From positions 7,287-49,372 of the forward strand of contig NW_005194878.1 of NCBI RefSeq assembly GCF_000372725.1: a stretch of 42,086 bases of DNA. Direction: 5' to 3'. The position numbers and the translations under genes were made by a program. Position 1 is the first letter of the stretch; each line of letters starts with the position of its first letter. This document shows positions 32,394-41,981 of this stretch, piece after piece. This stretch comes from Emiliania huxleyi CCMP1516 (lineage: Eukaryota > Haptophyta > Isochrysidales > Noelaerhabdaceae). A model generated the notes under the pieces. That model was not told where the DNA came from. It made no database searches and was given only the letters and a program-made list of their open reading frames with translations.

Positions 32394-35300
32394 CTACGGC
32401 GACATGTCGGTGGACGTGTGAGGGACGCGTCTCCCAGAAGGCCGCATCCGCCTAGCTTGTAGCGCGGCTGCCGTCTCTCCGATTGGCGCGCGGCAGTTGG
32501 GGCAGAGCTGCGCCTCGGGCGGCCGCGCGAGGAGCGCCTCGTAGCAGCCGCGGCACAGCGAGGCGTGGCCGCAGCCGAAGCGAACCTCGCGCGAGGGAGG
32601 GCCGAGGTGAGGAGATGGGCCGAGACGAGCCAAGGGCAGACGCGCTGTGCAAACCTCGCGAGGGTTGAGCCAGCACACCACGCAACAGCGCTCCTCCTGT
32701 TGACACGTGGGGGCGTGAGGAGACGCCCTTCTCACAGCGCTGTCACGCGGCCGCGCTCCTCGTCGTCCGCTTGCGCCATAACCGACCCTGCAGCGTCGGA
32801 GGGCTGCGCCGCAATGCCGCCACTCCCAACGCCAGGGGCCGTGTCGCCCTCGGCGCTGCCGTCCGTGTCCTCGTGATCATCGAAACGAGAATCGCCCATC
32901 CCAACTGCCCTCAGCCGCAGCAGCGCCTCTGAGAGGGGCATGCGGTCCTCCACGTACTCCTCTGTGAGCCCGAGGACCAGCTCCGACAAGGCGCTCACGA
33001 CCGACGGCGGCCAACTGTCGGCCCAGCCGCCCGGTGCACCATCGCGGCCGCCAGCACTGCAGTCGGGCACGCCCGGCGGCTGCCACCGCGCAGGCTCCTC
33101 CGGAAACTTGAGCAAGCGGCGGCACTTGCCCTTCAGGCCGATAGCGGGCAAGCCGACGAGCGCCTACAGCCGGAGATGCGGCCACAGTTCAGCGGAATGC
33201 GGCCGATATGCAGCAATACCAGCCCCGGCGGACGCCATCAGAGCAGTGACGCCGACCGCGTACCCGTCGGTGTACGTCGAATGCTGCCCACCATTGACGA
33301 TGAGGGGGTCGACAAAGCCCGGCGTGCCTAGGGAGGGCAGGAAAGGAGCCGTCGAGGAGCGGCGGGAGGCTGCTCGGTGGGGCAGAGCCAGAGCGCGGGT
33401 ACCGCATACTCGCGCTGTCGACAGGTGCGTCTGCGCGGCCTGCGCCTCCGTCGCCGCCTTGGCGCAGAGAGGCAATGGCGGTGAGAGCGGCAATCGAGGG
33501 CAAGTGAAGCGGACGGAGGCAACGGCACAGAGAGGGGCGGAGGAAGAGAGAGGCACAGAGCGCTGGCGGTGGGAGGGGGGGCACCTTGGCGAGACCCGTG
33601 TCCGCCAGCCGCGCTATGCCGTCGGCGTCGATCAGGATGTTGCTCGGCTTCACGTCACGGTGTAGCACCGGCGGCCGCAGCTCGTGCAGGTAAAGCAGAC
33701 CTTCCATAACCTGTTCACGTGTCGATGCGTCAAGAGACTCATCATAACGCGTGGGAGTGGAGCAAACTCTGCATCACACCACGCAGAGGATGCGGCAGCG
33801 CGCAGCCCACGGCATCGGCGGCGGGCTAGCACAGCCTAGCTTGCCGAGCCGCTGGCGCCCCTGCGCAGTCAGCAGCAGCCGGTCCTCTAGGTTGCCGCCT
33901 GCCGCTATGGGGTAGACGAGCGACGGGCCGCGGCGGTCGAGGCAGTAGCCAAGCAGCGAAAGCACGTTCGGGTGCGAGAGCCGACACAGGATGTCCACTT
34001 CGTGGCGCAGCTCCTCGGCGGCCTCCGCCGCCGCCACGCCTCCGCTCACCGTCAGCCGCTTGACCGCCACCGCGCGGGATGAACCCGGCAACCGGCGCTG
34101 CAGCGCAGACAATGGGTCAGCCTTGTACACTGTCGCGTTGCCGCCGACGCCGATGACGCGAGCAGCGCTGAAGGAGGCCGTGGCGGTATCGAGCTCCTCG
34201 TACTTAAGGAGAACGGGTGCCGCCGCCGCAGCGGCAGCTGCAACCCTCGCCGCCTCCGCCGCCTCCGCTTCCCTCGCGGCCTCCGCCTCCTCCCTCGCCG
34301 CCTCCGACGCGGCCGCCTCTCTCGCCGCCGCCGCCTCTTCCGCCGCCGCCTCCCTCGCTGCTACCGCCACGCGCTCCGACTCCGCTGCAGCCTCTGCCGC
34401 CTCTATCGCAGCCGCTTCCCTTTTAGCCGTATCGGCCGCCTGCCTCTTAGCCGCCTCCGCTGCTTCCCTGGCTGCCGCCTTTGCGGCCCTCCTCGCCTCC
34501 ACCTTTGCTGCTCTCCTCGCCTCCGCTGATCTCCCCGAATGCTTTGGCTCCGCTTGCTTTGCCACTCGCGCCTGCGCCCTCAAGTTGGCATGACCTTTAA
34601 TCCCGAGGCCGATACAGAGGATTCCCAGACCGATGCCATAGCCCCACCAACAGTCGAGGGGTGTGTACACTGCGTCAACGGTTTTGGCACCTTTGAGTGC
34701 CCCGGCGCAGGCGGTGTGGCCCTGCGCTTCAGCAAAATGCAGCGCCGTGCGCCCATGCCTGTCCCGCACCTCCACCCGCGCCCCCGCGCGCAGCAAGAGA
34801 CGCACAGTGGCGGGGTGGTTGTAGTGAGCGGCGACCATCAATGAGGTCTCGCCGTTATTGTCCTGCTGGTTGACGTCCGCGCCGTGCTGCAGCAACGTCT
34901 CGATGAGCTGGAGGCGGCTCGTGGACATGGCGGCGTACATGAGTGCCGTGCCGCCGCGAGTGTTCTGCTGGTGAACATTCGCGCCACGCTGAAGCAGCAG
35001 CTCGACCACCTGCGTTTGCCCGCTGTGGGCGGCGAGCATCAGCGCCGTGAAGCCATTCAGCTTCTGGTGGTTGATCACTGCGCCGCGGTTGAGCAGCAAG
35101 TCGACGACCCGTTCGTGGCCGCCGTATGCGGCCTCCGTCAGCGCATTGCTGCCTTGGTTGTTTTGCTGGTTGACCTTGGCGCCGCGCTGCAGTAGTGCTT
35201 CGACCACCGGCTGGTGCCCCCCCAGCGCGGCTTGTCGTAGTGCGGCCTGGCCTTTGCTGTTCTGCTGGTTCACATTCGCGCCCCGCTGCAGCAGCAAATC

Positions 35301-35774
35301 GACCACCCCACTGTGCCCCTTCTCAGCGGCTGCCATGAGCAGCGTGATGCCCCACACACTCGCATCCTCAGCGTTGAACGTCGAATTGGCATCGCCGCCA
35401 CCGTCGAGCCAGGAGTGCACCGCAATCTCATCGCCGACACTCGCTGCATCCCGGATCGCGTCCGGGACCAGCTCGTCCTTGGTGGCCTCCGAGCCGCTGG
35501 CATCTTTGAGCGCCTGAGCGCAAGTCGCGCAACCCCGATCCTCGGCAAAGCGCAGCGCGGTGAGCCCTTTCCCGTTCTGCAGCTCTGCCTGTGCCCCCGC
35601 CCGCAGTGCGTGGATCACCGGCCTTCCTACGCTGGAGGCGTACATCAGCGCACTGTTGCCCCTGGCGTCAACATGAACGGAGAGGTTGCCCGGTCCGGGA
35701 GAGGTGGCATCGGCCAAGATGATCCCGGGCGAAGCCGCCACGTAGCCACACGCCATAACCAAGAAGGCGCCCAT
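32394..35774 (-). CDS. receptor-like ankyrin-repeat transmembrane kinase with C-terminal RING
   Basis: Proposed exons on the minus strand are 33783-35774, 33585-33710, 33403-33457, 33236-33327, 32747-33163, 32655-32696 and 32394-32585. All join in frame to give 971 residues. Residues 1-23 ([17 protein letters not shown]) look like a signal peptide. About 40-365 hold eight or nine ankyrin repeats ([20 protein letters not shown] is typical). [14 protein letters not shown] (about 377-391) is a membrane helix. A long Ala/Glu/Arg coiled coil (about 400-520) follows. The kinase has [26 protein letters not shown] (Asp 683), ADTG in place of DFG (Asp 701), then [10 protein letters not shown]. It resembles the IRAK/Pelle and plant receptor-kinase group. 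After an acidic spacer, a C3HC4 RING (about 898-940: CVVC, CGH, LCRGC, CPNC) ends the chain. It probably senses something through ankyrins and couples phosphorylation to ubiquitination; that is inference. Confidence 0.8.
32586..32654 (-). repeat. 69-base intron within the RING finger, flanked by CGCGAGGTT repeats
   Basis: On the minus strand CTCGCGAG|GTTTGC starts the intron and CGCGCGAG|GTTCGC ends it. Its length is a multiple of three and it has no stop, so retention would insert 23 residues between the RING's first Cys pair and CGH. Confidence 0.75.
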
Positions 35775-36275
35775 GACGAAGCGATCGCCTGCGAGTGGTG
35801 AGTGCGACGGTGAGCGAGAGTTGAGCGCAAGTGTGTGAGCCGTGACTATCGTGTGGCAGAGAGAGCAGTGTGTGGCAACGGGGTCGCGGGTGGATCGTAC
35901 CAGAGAGGACATGGAAGGACGTAGGAGCGAGCCGCCGAACCAAACCCAGGCCAGGCACTGTTTTGACAGGACAGCGTGACAGCATGACACTTTACCGGAT
36001 CGAGTTATAGGCGCTTCGCTCTCGTTCGATCGCATTTCCCGGGGTTGCCGCGACTGGTTGGGAACATCTCCACGCCCGAGACACGGGCAGGAGCCCCACG
36101 GCATTCAAAGTGCAAGCACCGGCCCGGTGCCGTGGGTGAGCAACCTGCACCCCACTCCCTCCCTCCCAGACACAGGACCCGCACAAACCCCACAGCGTGG
36201 ACGACTACGTGTTCAGAAACACCAAGAAGCGAGGCGAGGGTGAAGGGGTAAGGGCGTGTCAACTCGACTCAAACA
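35775..36275. other. 5' region of the kinase gene and 3' region of the RCC1 gene
   Basis: The kinase frame stays open upstream of 35774 to 36104, but the extra residues are basic and unstructured and would bury the signal peptide. No other gene seen. Confidence 0.5.
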
Positions 36276-37700
36276 CTACAGCCCTTGCGCCCACACCTCG
36301 ATCTTCTTGGGCAGCAGCTGCCACTGCTCGTCTCCGTGGCCTAGGCGGCCGCTTTCGCCCTTGCCCCAGGTGAAGACGGCGCCGTCGGCGGTGAGGGCGA
36401 GGCTGTGTTCGCCTCCCGCCGACGTAGCGATGACGCGCTGCTCAGCCAGCGCCTCGATCTTCTTGGGCAGCAGCTAGCTCTGCTGATCGCCGTGGCCCAA
36501 CTCGCCTCTTCCTCCAAAGCCCCAGCTCCAGACGGCGCCGTCAGCGGTGAGGGCGAGGCTGTGGCTGCCTCCAGTCGACACGGCGACGACGCGCTGGCCA
36601 GCCAGCGCCTCGACCTTCTTGGGCAGCGGCAGGCTCCGCTGGTCGCCGTGGCCCAACTGGCCGCTCCCTCCAGAGCCCCAGCTCCAGACGGCGCCGTCAG
36701 CGGTGAGGGCGAGGCTGCACGCCCCTCCAGCCGACACAGCGAGGACGCGCCGCCCAACCAACGCCTCGACCTTCTTGGGCAGCAGCTGGTGCTGCTGGTT
36801 GCCGTGGCCCAACTGGCCAAGGTCTCCATCGCCCCAGCTCCAGACCTCTCCGTCGGCGGTGAGGGCGAGGCTGTGGAAGCCTCCCGCCGAGACAGCGACG
36901 ACGCGCTGGGCAGCCAAGGACTCGACCTTGTTGGGCTGCAGCTGCCTCTGCTCGTCAACGTGGCCCAGCTGGCCAAAGGATCCCAAGCCCCAGCTCCAGA
37001 CGCTGCCGTTGGCGGTGAGGGCGAGGTTGTGGCTCTGTGCAGCCGACACAGCGACGACGCGCTGACCAGCAAAGGCCTCGACCTTCGTCGGCTGCCACTG
37101 GTGCTGCTCGTCGCCGTGGCCCAACCGTCCCCAGCGTCCAGCGCCCCAGCTCCAGACAGCGCCGTTGGTGGTTAGGGCGAGGCTGTGGTGCTCTCCCGCC
37201 GACACGCTCACGGCGCGCTCGTCGCCCAGCGTCGCCGGAAGGCGCGTCGGCGTGTTGAGCCGCGTCACGCCCTCGCCGTGGCCGAGCAGGGCTGGATAGT
37301 AGGACAGCGGGGAGCCGCACGACGAGAGCCGCCCCTCGCCGACCATGAAGACGCTGTGCCGATCGCCTGCCGCCATCCTCGCCGGCGGGTTGGACTCGCA
37401 CAGCAGCGCCGAGTAGCACAGCCACCGCACGGCGCAGACCTCGCCCTCTGGCTGCGCCGGCAGCTCGAAGCCGCGCTCTTGCGCCCGCAAGCGGATGCCC
37501 TCCACCGCGAGTGACGTGTGGAAGAGGAGCGACACGGCCGCAGCGCGAGCGATGTCGACGGGGTCGCAGCGAGAGACGACGCGCACGAGGAGGTCGGTGG
37601 GGAGGTCGAGGAGGCGGGCGGGCGGCGGCGTCTCTCCCGAGGGCGCGGCGGCGGCGGCGGTGGCGAGGCGGCGCGAGCGGCGCCGCGGTGGGGTGGACAT
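36276..37700 (-). CDS. F-box / RCC1-repeat protein with an internal amber codon
   Basis: From ATG 37700 the N terminus is basic, then LLDLPTDLLVRVVSRCDPVD with IARAAAVSLLFH (about 23-58) forms an F-box. RCC1 blades follow: VVAVSAAQSHNLALTANGSV then WSWGLGSFGQLGHVDEQ is one, repeated about every 52 residues. The frame meets TAG at 36474-36476, after 408 residues, in LGHGDQQS-stop-LLPKKIEALA. The same frame then continues for 65 more residues through another full blade (SAGGEHSLALTADGAVFTWG) to a TAG at 36276-36278. CAG at that place would restore Gln, which other blades have before LLPKK. So this is a point nonsense change, a sequencing error or a read-through site. F-box/RCC1 proteins often serve as SCF ubiquitin-ligase adaptors. 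A GAATTCTTTT-like element lies upstream of the ATG. Confidence 0.82.
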
Positions 37701-37706
37701 CGCGAG

Positions 37707-37740
37707 AAAAAAAATTCGCACCACAAAAAAGAATTAAAGC
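37707..37740 (-). promoter_or_regulatory. TTTAATTCTTTTTTG element upstream of the RCC1 gene
   Basis: On the minus strand GCTTTAATTCTTTTTTGTGG followed by TGCGAATTTTTTTTC, ending about six bases before the ATG at 37700. It resembles the elements before 21860 and 23437. Confidence 0.4.
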
Positions 37741-37880
37741 GTGGGGCCTTCACGAAATCGGCTCCGGTGTGCCTTTGTGAATTCGTCGGCTTCTGCAACG
37801 AGATCCAAAGACTCGACACCACGATGGGCTGGACCTGCGCAATGATACGCTGACCCACGCCGGCACGTGAGCCTGCCAAG

Positions 37881-40800
37881 ATGGCGCGTAAGCCTTTGCG
37901 GCGGCTACCGTTACGGATGCGATTGCGGCGATTGCGCCTACTTTGTGCACGCTGTCCGCCAGCGCCCTTGCTGCGTGCGACTGCAGCATGGCCGGGGGCG
38001 ACGGGCGCCACACATGCCTTCAAGTGGCTTATCATTGGGCGATATCGCGCCGGCTGCTACCCTCTGTGGGGAAGCTACTACCTTCGCTGGTGGCTGGTGG
38101 ACAAGACGTTGCGTCATTGCGGCCGGGGTGCGCTCTTCAACTCCAGCGATGTCTGGCGCTGTCGATACTTGCGGCTGCTCGGAGCCACGGTGGGAACTGG
38201 CGTCAGGATCGCTGCGACGGCTCACATCACCGAGGCAGACCTGGTCTCCATTGGTGACGACGCCGCTATTGACACGGCGATCATTTCCCCATTCGCCGCT
38301 GATGCCGGTGCTATGCTGTTGCGGCCTGTCGTGCTCGGCCACCGTTCTGGCGTCTGCAGGAGCTGCACGCTCGGGCCTGGCGCAAAGGTCTCAGCTGGCG
38401 TGTGCCTGGGCCCTCTGACCTCGTCGTACACGCCGCCGCTGACGTTGGAGCAGTCGGCCGCGAATCGTAAGCTGTGCCGGCCTGACTTTTGCTCCCCGCC
38501 ACTGTGGCTCCAGTGCGCCCTAGGCCTGCCTTGTCAGCTCTTCGTCACGGCGGCAGCGATGCTTCCGTACCTCCTCTGCCTCTTGCTCTACAGCATTGGG
38601 CCGAGCGACTACCGCCACGCCGTCTCTGCCGCATCGCCGTGGCTTACGAAGTGGGACGACTTTGCCATGTGGCTAAGCGACTATTGGCGTGTGACGGTCC
38701 TCATTCTCATCTTGTTTACCCGCGCCACCATCACGCCTTTTGTGCGCCTTGCCGCCACCATCCTTGTCAAGCGCCTCGTCATTGGACGCTTTCGACCGGG
38801 TCCCAAAGGTGTCGACGAGTACACGGCGCTCCGTGCCCCTCACACACACCGCGCGCACACACGCCGCTTCCATCGTCTTCGCAGGGGACTGGGCGCGCTT
38901 CCAGTACTGGCTAACGTCCCGGCTGGTTGGCAGCGACCTCTGCGGCACTCACGCGCTTCTCGGTCGACACTGGGGCGGCGTGTCGGTCGTGATGCGGCTC
39001 CTCGGCGCTCGCTGTGGCGAGCGCATCTTTTGGCCGGGCGTCATGCTGAACGTCGTCGAATTCGACCTGCTCACGGCACTCTGCAGCCTCCGTCCAACCA
39101 TGTGTGCTAGGCCTGTTGGCCAACTCTCTCCTTGGCCCTGCAGGTGGGCGACGACGTGGTCTTTGGGAGCCGGACCACGATCATGTGCTCGGACGCAAGT
39201 GCGGCTGCGGCCGTCACACTGGCCGCGGGCGCCATGGTTGCTGACCGCTGCGTGCTGCTACCGGGCGTCACGGTCGGTCGAAGGTGCGTGCTCGGCTCTG
39301 GCTCTGTCACTCGGCCCGGCCGCACCTACGCCTCTGGAGCGACCATGCTGGGGTCGCAGGGTGGGGACTGCGTCGTTCTCGACGCGGGCTCGGGCCTCAC
39401 CGGGGCGGTGATGGCGTATAACGCGGGCGTACCTGTGGCTCCGCTGCCGTCGACGCCAGACAAGGGTGGAGCGGACACCGAGCATGCCTTCGGGCGCACC
39501 TTCTACGGCTCGCAAAGGCAACGCAGTGCGGTGTCATGGCCGGTGCCTCCTACGTGGTCAATCACAGCGGCCGCCATGGCCGCGTACGGTTTCGGAGCCG
39601 CCGCCGATCACGGCCGTTTCGTGCTGGCCCTGGTGATTACCACCCGCTTTGCCATTGTGCCAACCCTCGGGCGCGGCGCCGAGGCGTCCCCGTGGGAGGC
39701 GGCGAGAGCCGCCGCTTCTTTTCTCGTGCTTGTCTGCTGCTGCATGGTGGTCATCCGCACGGTGACGGTCCCCCTTGGCGCGCTCGCGTCGGCAGGAGCC
39801 AAGCGGCTGCTGATTGGGCGGCGGGTGCAAGGCAACCACGCCTGGGACCGCAGCTCGTATTGCATTCGCTGGAAGGCGTATCACGTCCTCGAGAGCCTCC
39901 TTGTCGACCTCAGCAAGCTCTGCGGCTCGGTCAGAGGAGCAAATCCGCCGCCGCCACACCCCCGCCCTCGTACAAACGGTCGGCTATGGCCGAAAAATAG
40001 GCGTGGTTGGTCTTGTGGTACCGCGCGCTGGGTGGCCTCATCGGCAAGGGGTGCTGCCTGTTCCCACAGGGCTCGGACTTGCTGCTTGTCGAGCCCGATC
40101 TCATCCGGATGGGCGATCGCGTCTGCGTCAACAATGCAAGTTCCATCGTTTGCCACCTCAATACGCGCGGTGCATTCTCGCTCTGCTGGTGGTGCACTTT
40201 GTGCAGGCATACGAGCTGGACACGCGGCTGGGGATCGACATGCCCTCCCTCGTCCGTTTCGTCTCCAAGCTACAGCAGGGCTACCACGACGTTCCCTTCC
40301 ACAACTATGTGCATGCGTGCGACGTGGTGCACGGCGCCGTCTTCTTCCTCACCCAGCAGCAGGTGCGGAGGCACCTCAGCCCGCTGGACATGTACGCGCT
40401 CATCCTCGCCGCGGCGGCGCACGACCATGGGCACGAGGGGCTCAGTAATGCGTTCTACTGCAACAGCGGCCACGAACTCGCCCTTCGCTACAACGACGCG
40501 TCGGTACTGGAGATGCATCACATCTCCTCGGCGTGGCGTCTTCTCGCGCTAGACGGCTGCGACGCGCTGATGGGCCTGTCGTCGGAGCAGTGCGGCGACC
40601 TGCGGCAGACTATGGTGGAGGCAGTCCTGGGCACGGACATGAAGCTCCACTTCGACCACCTCGCCAAGTTCAAGGCGCTCTCCTCGTCGGGCGCCTTTGA
40701 TCAACCTGACCGGGGCGGGGTTCGCAAGCTGTTGACGATGTGCCTGCACGCAGCCGACATCAGCAATCCTTGCAAGCCGTGGCGGCTGTCCTCGCGCTGG

Positions 40801-41253
40801 GCAGCGAGAGTGATGACCGAGTTCTTCTTGCAGGGCGACCGTGAAGCTGAGATGGGCATCCCTGTCTCGCCCTTCATGGACCGCGAGAGGACCGACATCG
40901 CGCAAGCGCAGGCGGGCTTCATCTCTGTCCTCATCCAGCCGTTTTTCGAGGTGCAAACCACACCAAATTCGAGCGGCCCACCCTGGCGAGGGCCTCCTCA
41001 CCGGTCCCTTCCCTGCCGCTGTATGTACTGCCCTGCAGGAGTGGACTGAGTGGCTGGGCGAGCGGGTGCAACGCGAGGTGATGGGGCACGTGGCGGCGAG
41101 CCTGAAGCTATATCTTGCTTGCGCGGTAGGGGGCGGCCACAGTGGACAAGCCTCCACCGAATCTCTGAACAGGCGAACCTCGCGCGGTGGGAGGCGGAGG
41201 GCGAGGCGGCGATCGGGGATATGCTCGACACGATCAGAGCGCACCCGGCCTGA
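37881..41253 (+). CDS. hexapeptide-repeat membrane acyltransferase running into a cyclic-nucleotide phosphodiesterase
   Basis: Proposed exons are 37881-38832, 38885-39075, 39144-39929, 40001-40171 (end uncertain), 40207-40950, 41039-41125 and 41173-41253. If all are one gene, the product has about 1003 residues. The first 700 repeat a module of the kind seen at the end of some NRPS proteins: FKWLIIGRYRAGCYPLWGSY, membrane helices, and left-handed-helix hexapeptides (YLRLLGATVGTGVRIA; VGDDVVFGSR; LWYRALGGLIGKGCCLFPQG), giving three copies. The last 300 are a class I phosphodiesterase with metal ligands in VPFHNYVHACDVVH, AAHDHGHEGLSNAF and CLHAADISNP; it should hydrolyse cAMP or cGMP. The join is the weak point: either a 35-base GC-AG or a 59-base GT-AG intron keeps frame, or two genes abut (an ATG, MPSLVRF, lies at 40240). 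The first 45 residues of the first exon are doubtful. The intron at 39076-39143 is GC-AG. Confidence 0.72.
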
Positions 41254-41693
41254 GGTATCGGTCTCGAACGCCGGACCCGCTCCCGGCTCGCGCGCTGTGG
41301 GACCCGGGGCGGGGCCGCTTCCCGGGGACGGGCGGCGCGGACCGTTCCCCGATTGAGGGCGGAGCCCCGGAGAGCGGAGGGCCGACGCTCGGTCGCTGTG
41401 CGCACACGTGTCTGTGCTAACGGCCGTGTAACGCGTGTAAGCTGTAACGCTCAGAGAGCGTTACACTTACAGCGCTTTGCACCTCTTTAATTTGGTGTAC
41501 CGTAGTCCGTACTACGGAAACCGTACTCTCACTTGTACGTACTCTCTCTCACTTGTACGTACTTTTAGCTTACTAGGAGAAAAGGGAGTCTCTCACTTGT
41601 ACGGCTAGAGAGTACAAGCATGTGCACTGAGAGTTCTCTTCTCTACTTACTGACTAAGCTGTCTCACGCGAGCTCAAAAACGCTTGGCCGCTG
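41254..41693. other. convergent intergenic region with hairpin and repeats
   Basis: TGTAACGCTC (41443-41452) pairs exactly with GAGCGTTACA (41456-41465). Further on, TCTCACTTGTACG occurs three times (about 41525, 41547 and 41590), and GTAGTCCGTACTAC is a short palindrome. It lies downstream of two convergent genes. No gene seen. Confidence 0.6.
41443..41465. terminator. perfect 10-bp stem-loop downstream of the phosphodiesterase gene
   Basis: TGTAACGCTC, loop AGA, GAGCGTTACA, about 190 bases after the stop. Whether it acts in 3'-end formation or is a small repeat element is not known. Confidence 0.35.
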
Positions 41694-41981
41694 CTATGGC
41701 AGCCAGAGGCTATCGCCCAAGTGAGAGTCGAGGCACGCCATCCGCAGGAGGAGACGCTGCAGCACGCTGGAGGAGAGGCGGAGGTAGCGAGACTGCCCGC
41801 CGGACGGCAGGAGCTCGCGCAGCAGCCGCACCTGTGGTGTGGGGGGATATGGCGGAGATATGGCGGAGATATGGCGGAGAGATGGAGGAGAGATGGCGGA
41901 GAGATGGCGGAGCTTGCGCAGCAGCCGCACCGCCTCGGCGATGACCGCGGCGAGCTGGTGGGATCCATCGACCTCGTGCAT
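41694..41981 (-). CDS. hypothetical protein, last two exons
   Basis: Exons 41931-41981 and 41694-41831 on the minus strand, joined over a 99-base GT-AG intron, give MHEVDGSHQLAAVIAEA, then VRLLRELLPSGGQSRYLRLS, then SSVLQRLLLRMACLDSHLGD before the stop. The result is a helical segment that reads like ordinary protein, whereas the intron would add low-complexity Ser/Pro/Leu. The ATG at 41981 is only the first in frame; the gene may begin beyond the window. No family recognised. Confidence 0.5.
   Translation of the reverse strand: MHEVDGSHQLAAVIAEAVRLLRKLRHLSAISPPSLRHISAISPPYPPTPQVRLLRELLPSGGQSRYLRLSSSVLQRLLLRMACLDSHLGDSLWLP
41832..41930 (-). repeat. 99-base GT-AG intron: minisatellite between 22-base direct repeats
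   Basis: On the minus strand the intron starts GTGCGGCTGCTGCGCAAGCT and the next exon starts GTGCGGCTGCTGCGCGAGCT. Between are units of CCGCCATATCT and CCGCCATCTCT. Confidence 0.85.

Noticed and set aside
33991..34593. Plus-strand Ala/Ser-rich frames opposite the kinase
   Set aside because: They mirror the Ala/Glu/Arg coiled coil of the minus-strand receptor-like kinase.
36405..37175. Plus-strand frame opposite the RCC1 blades
   Set aside because: Antisense shadow of the RCC1 repeats.
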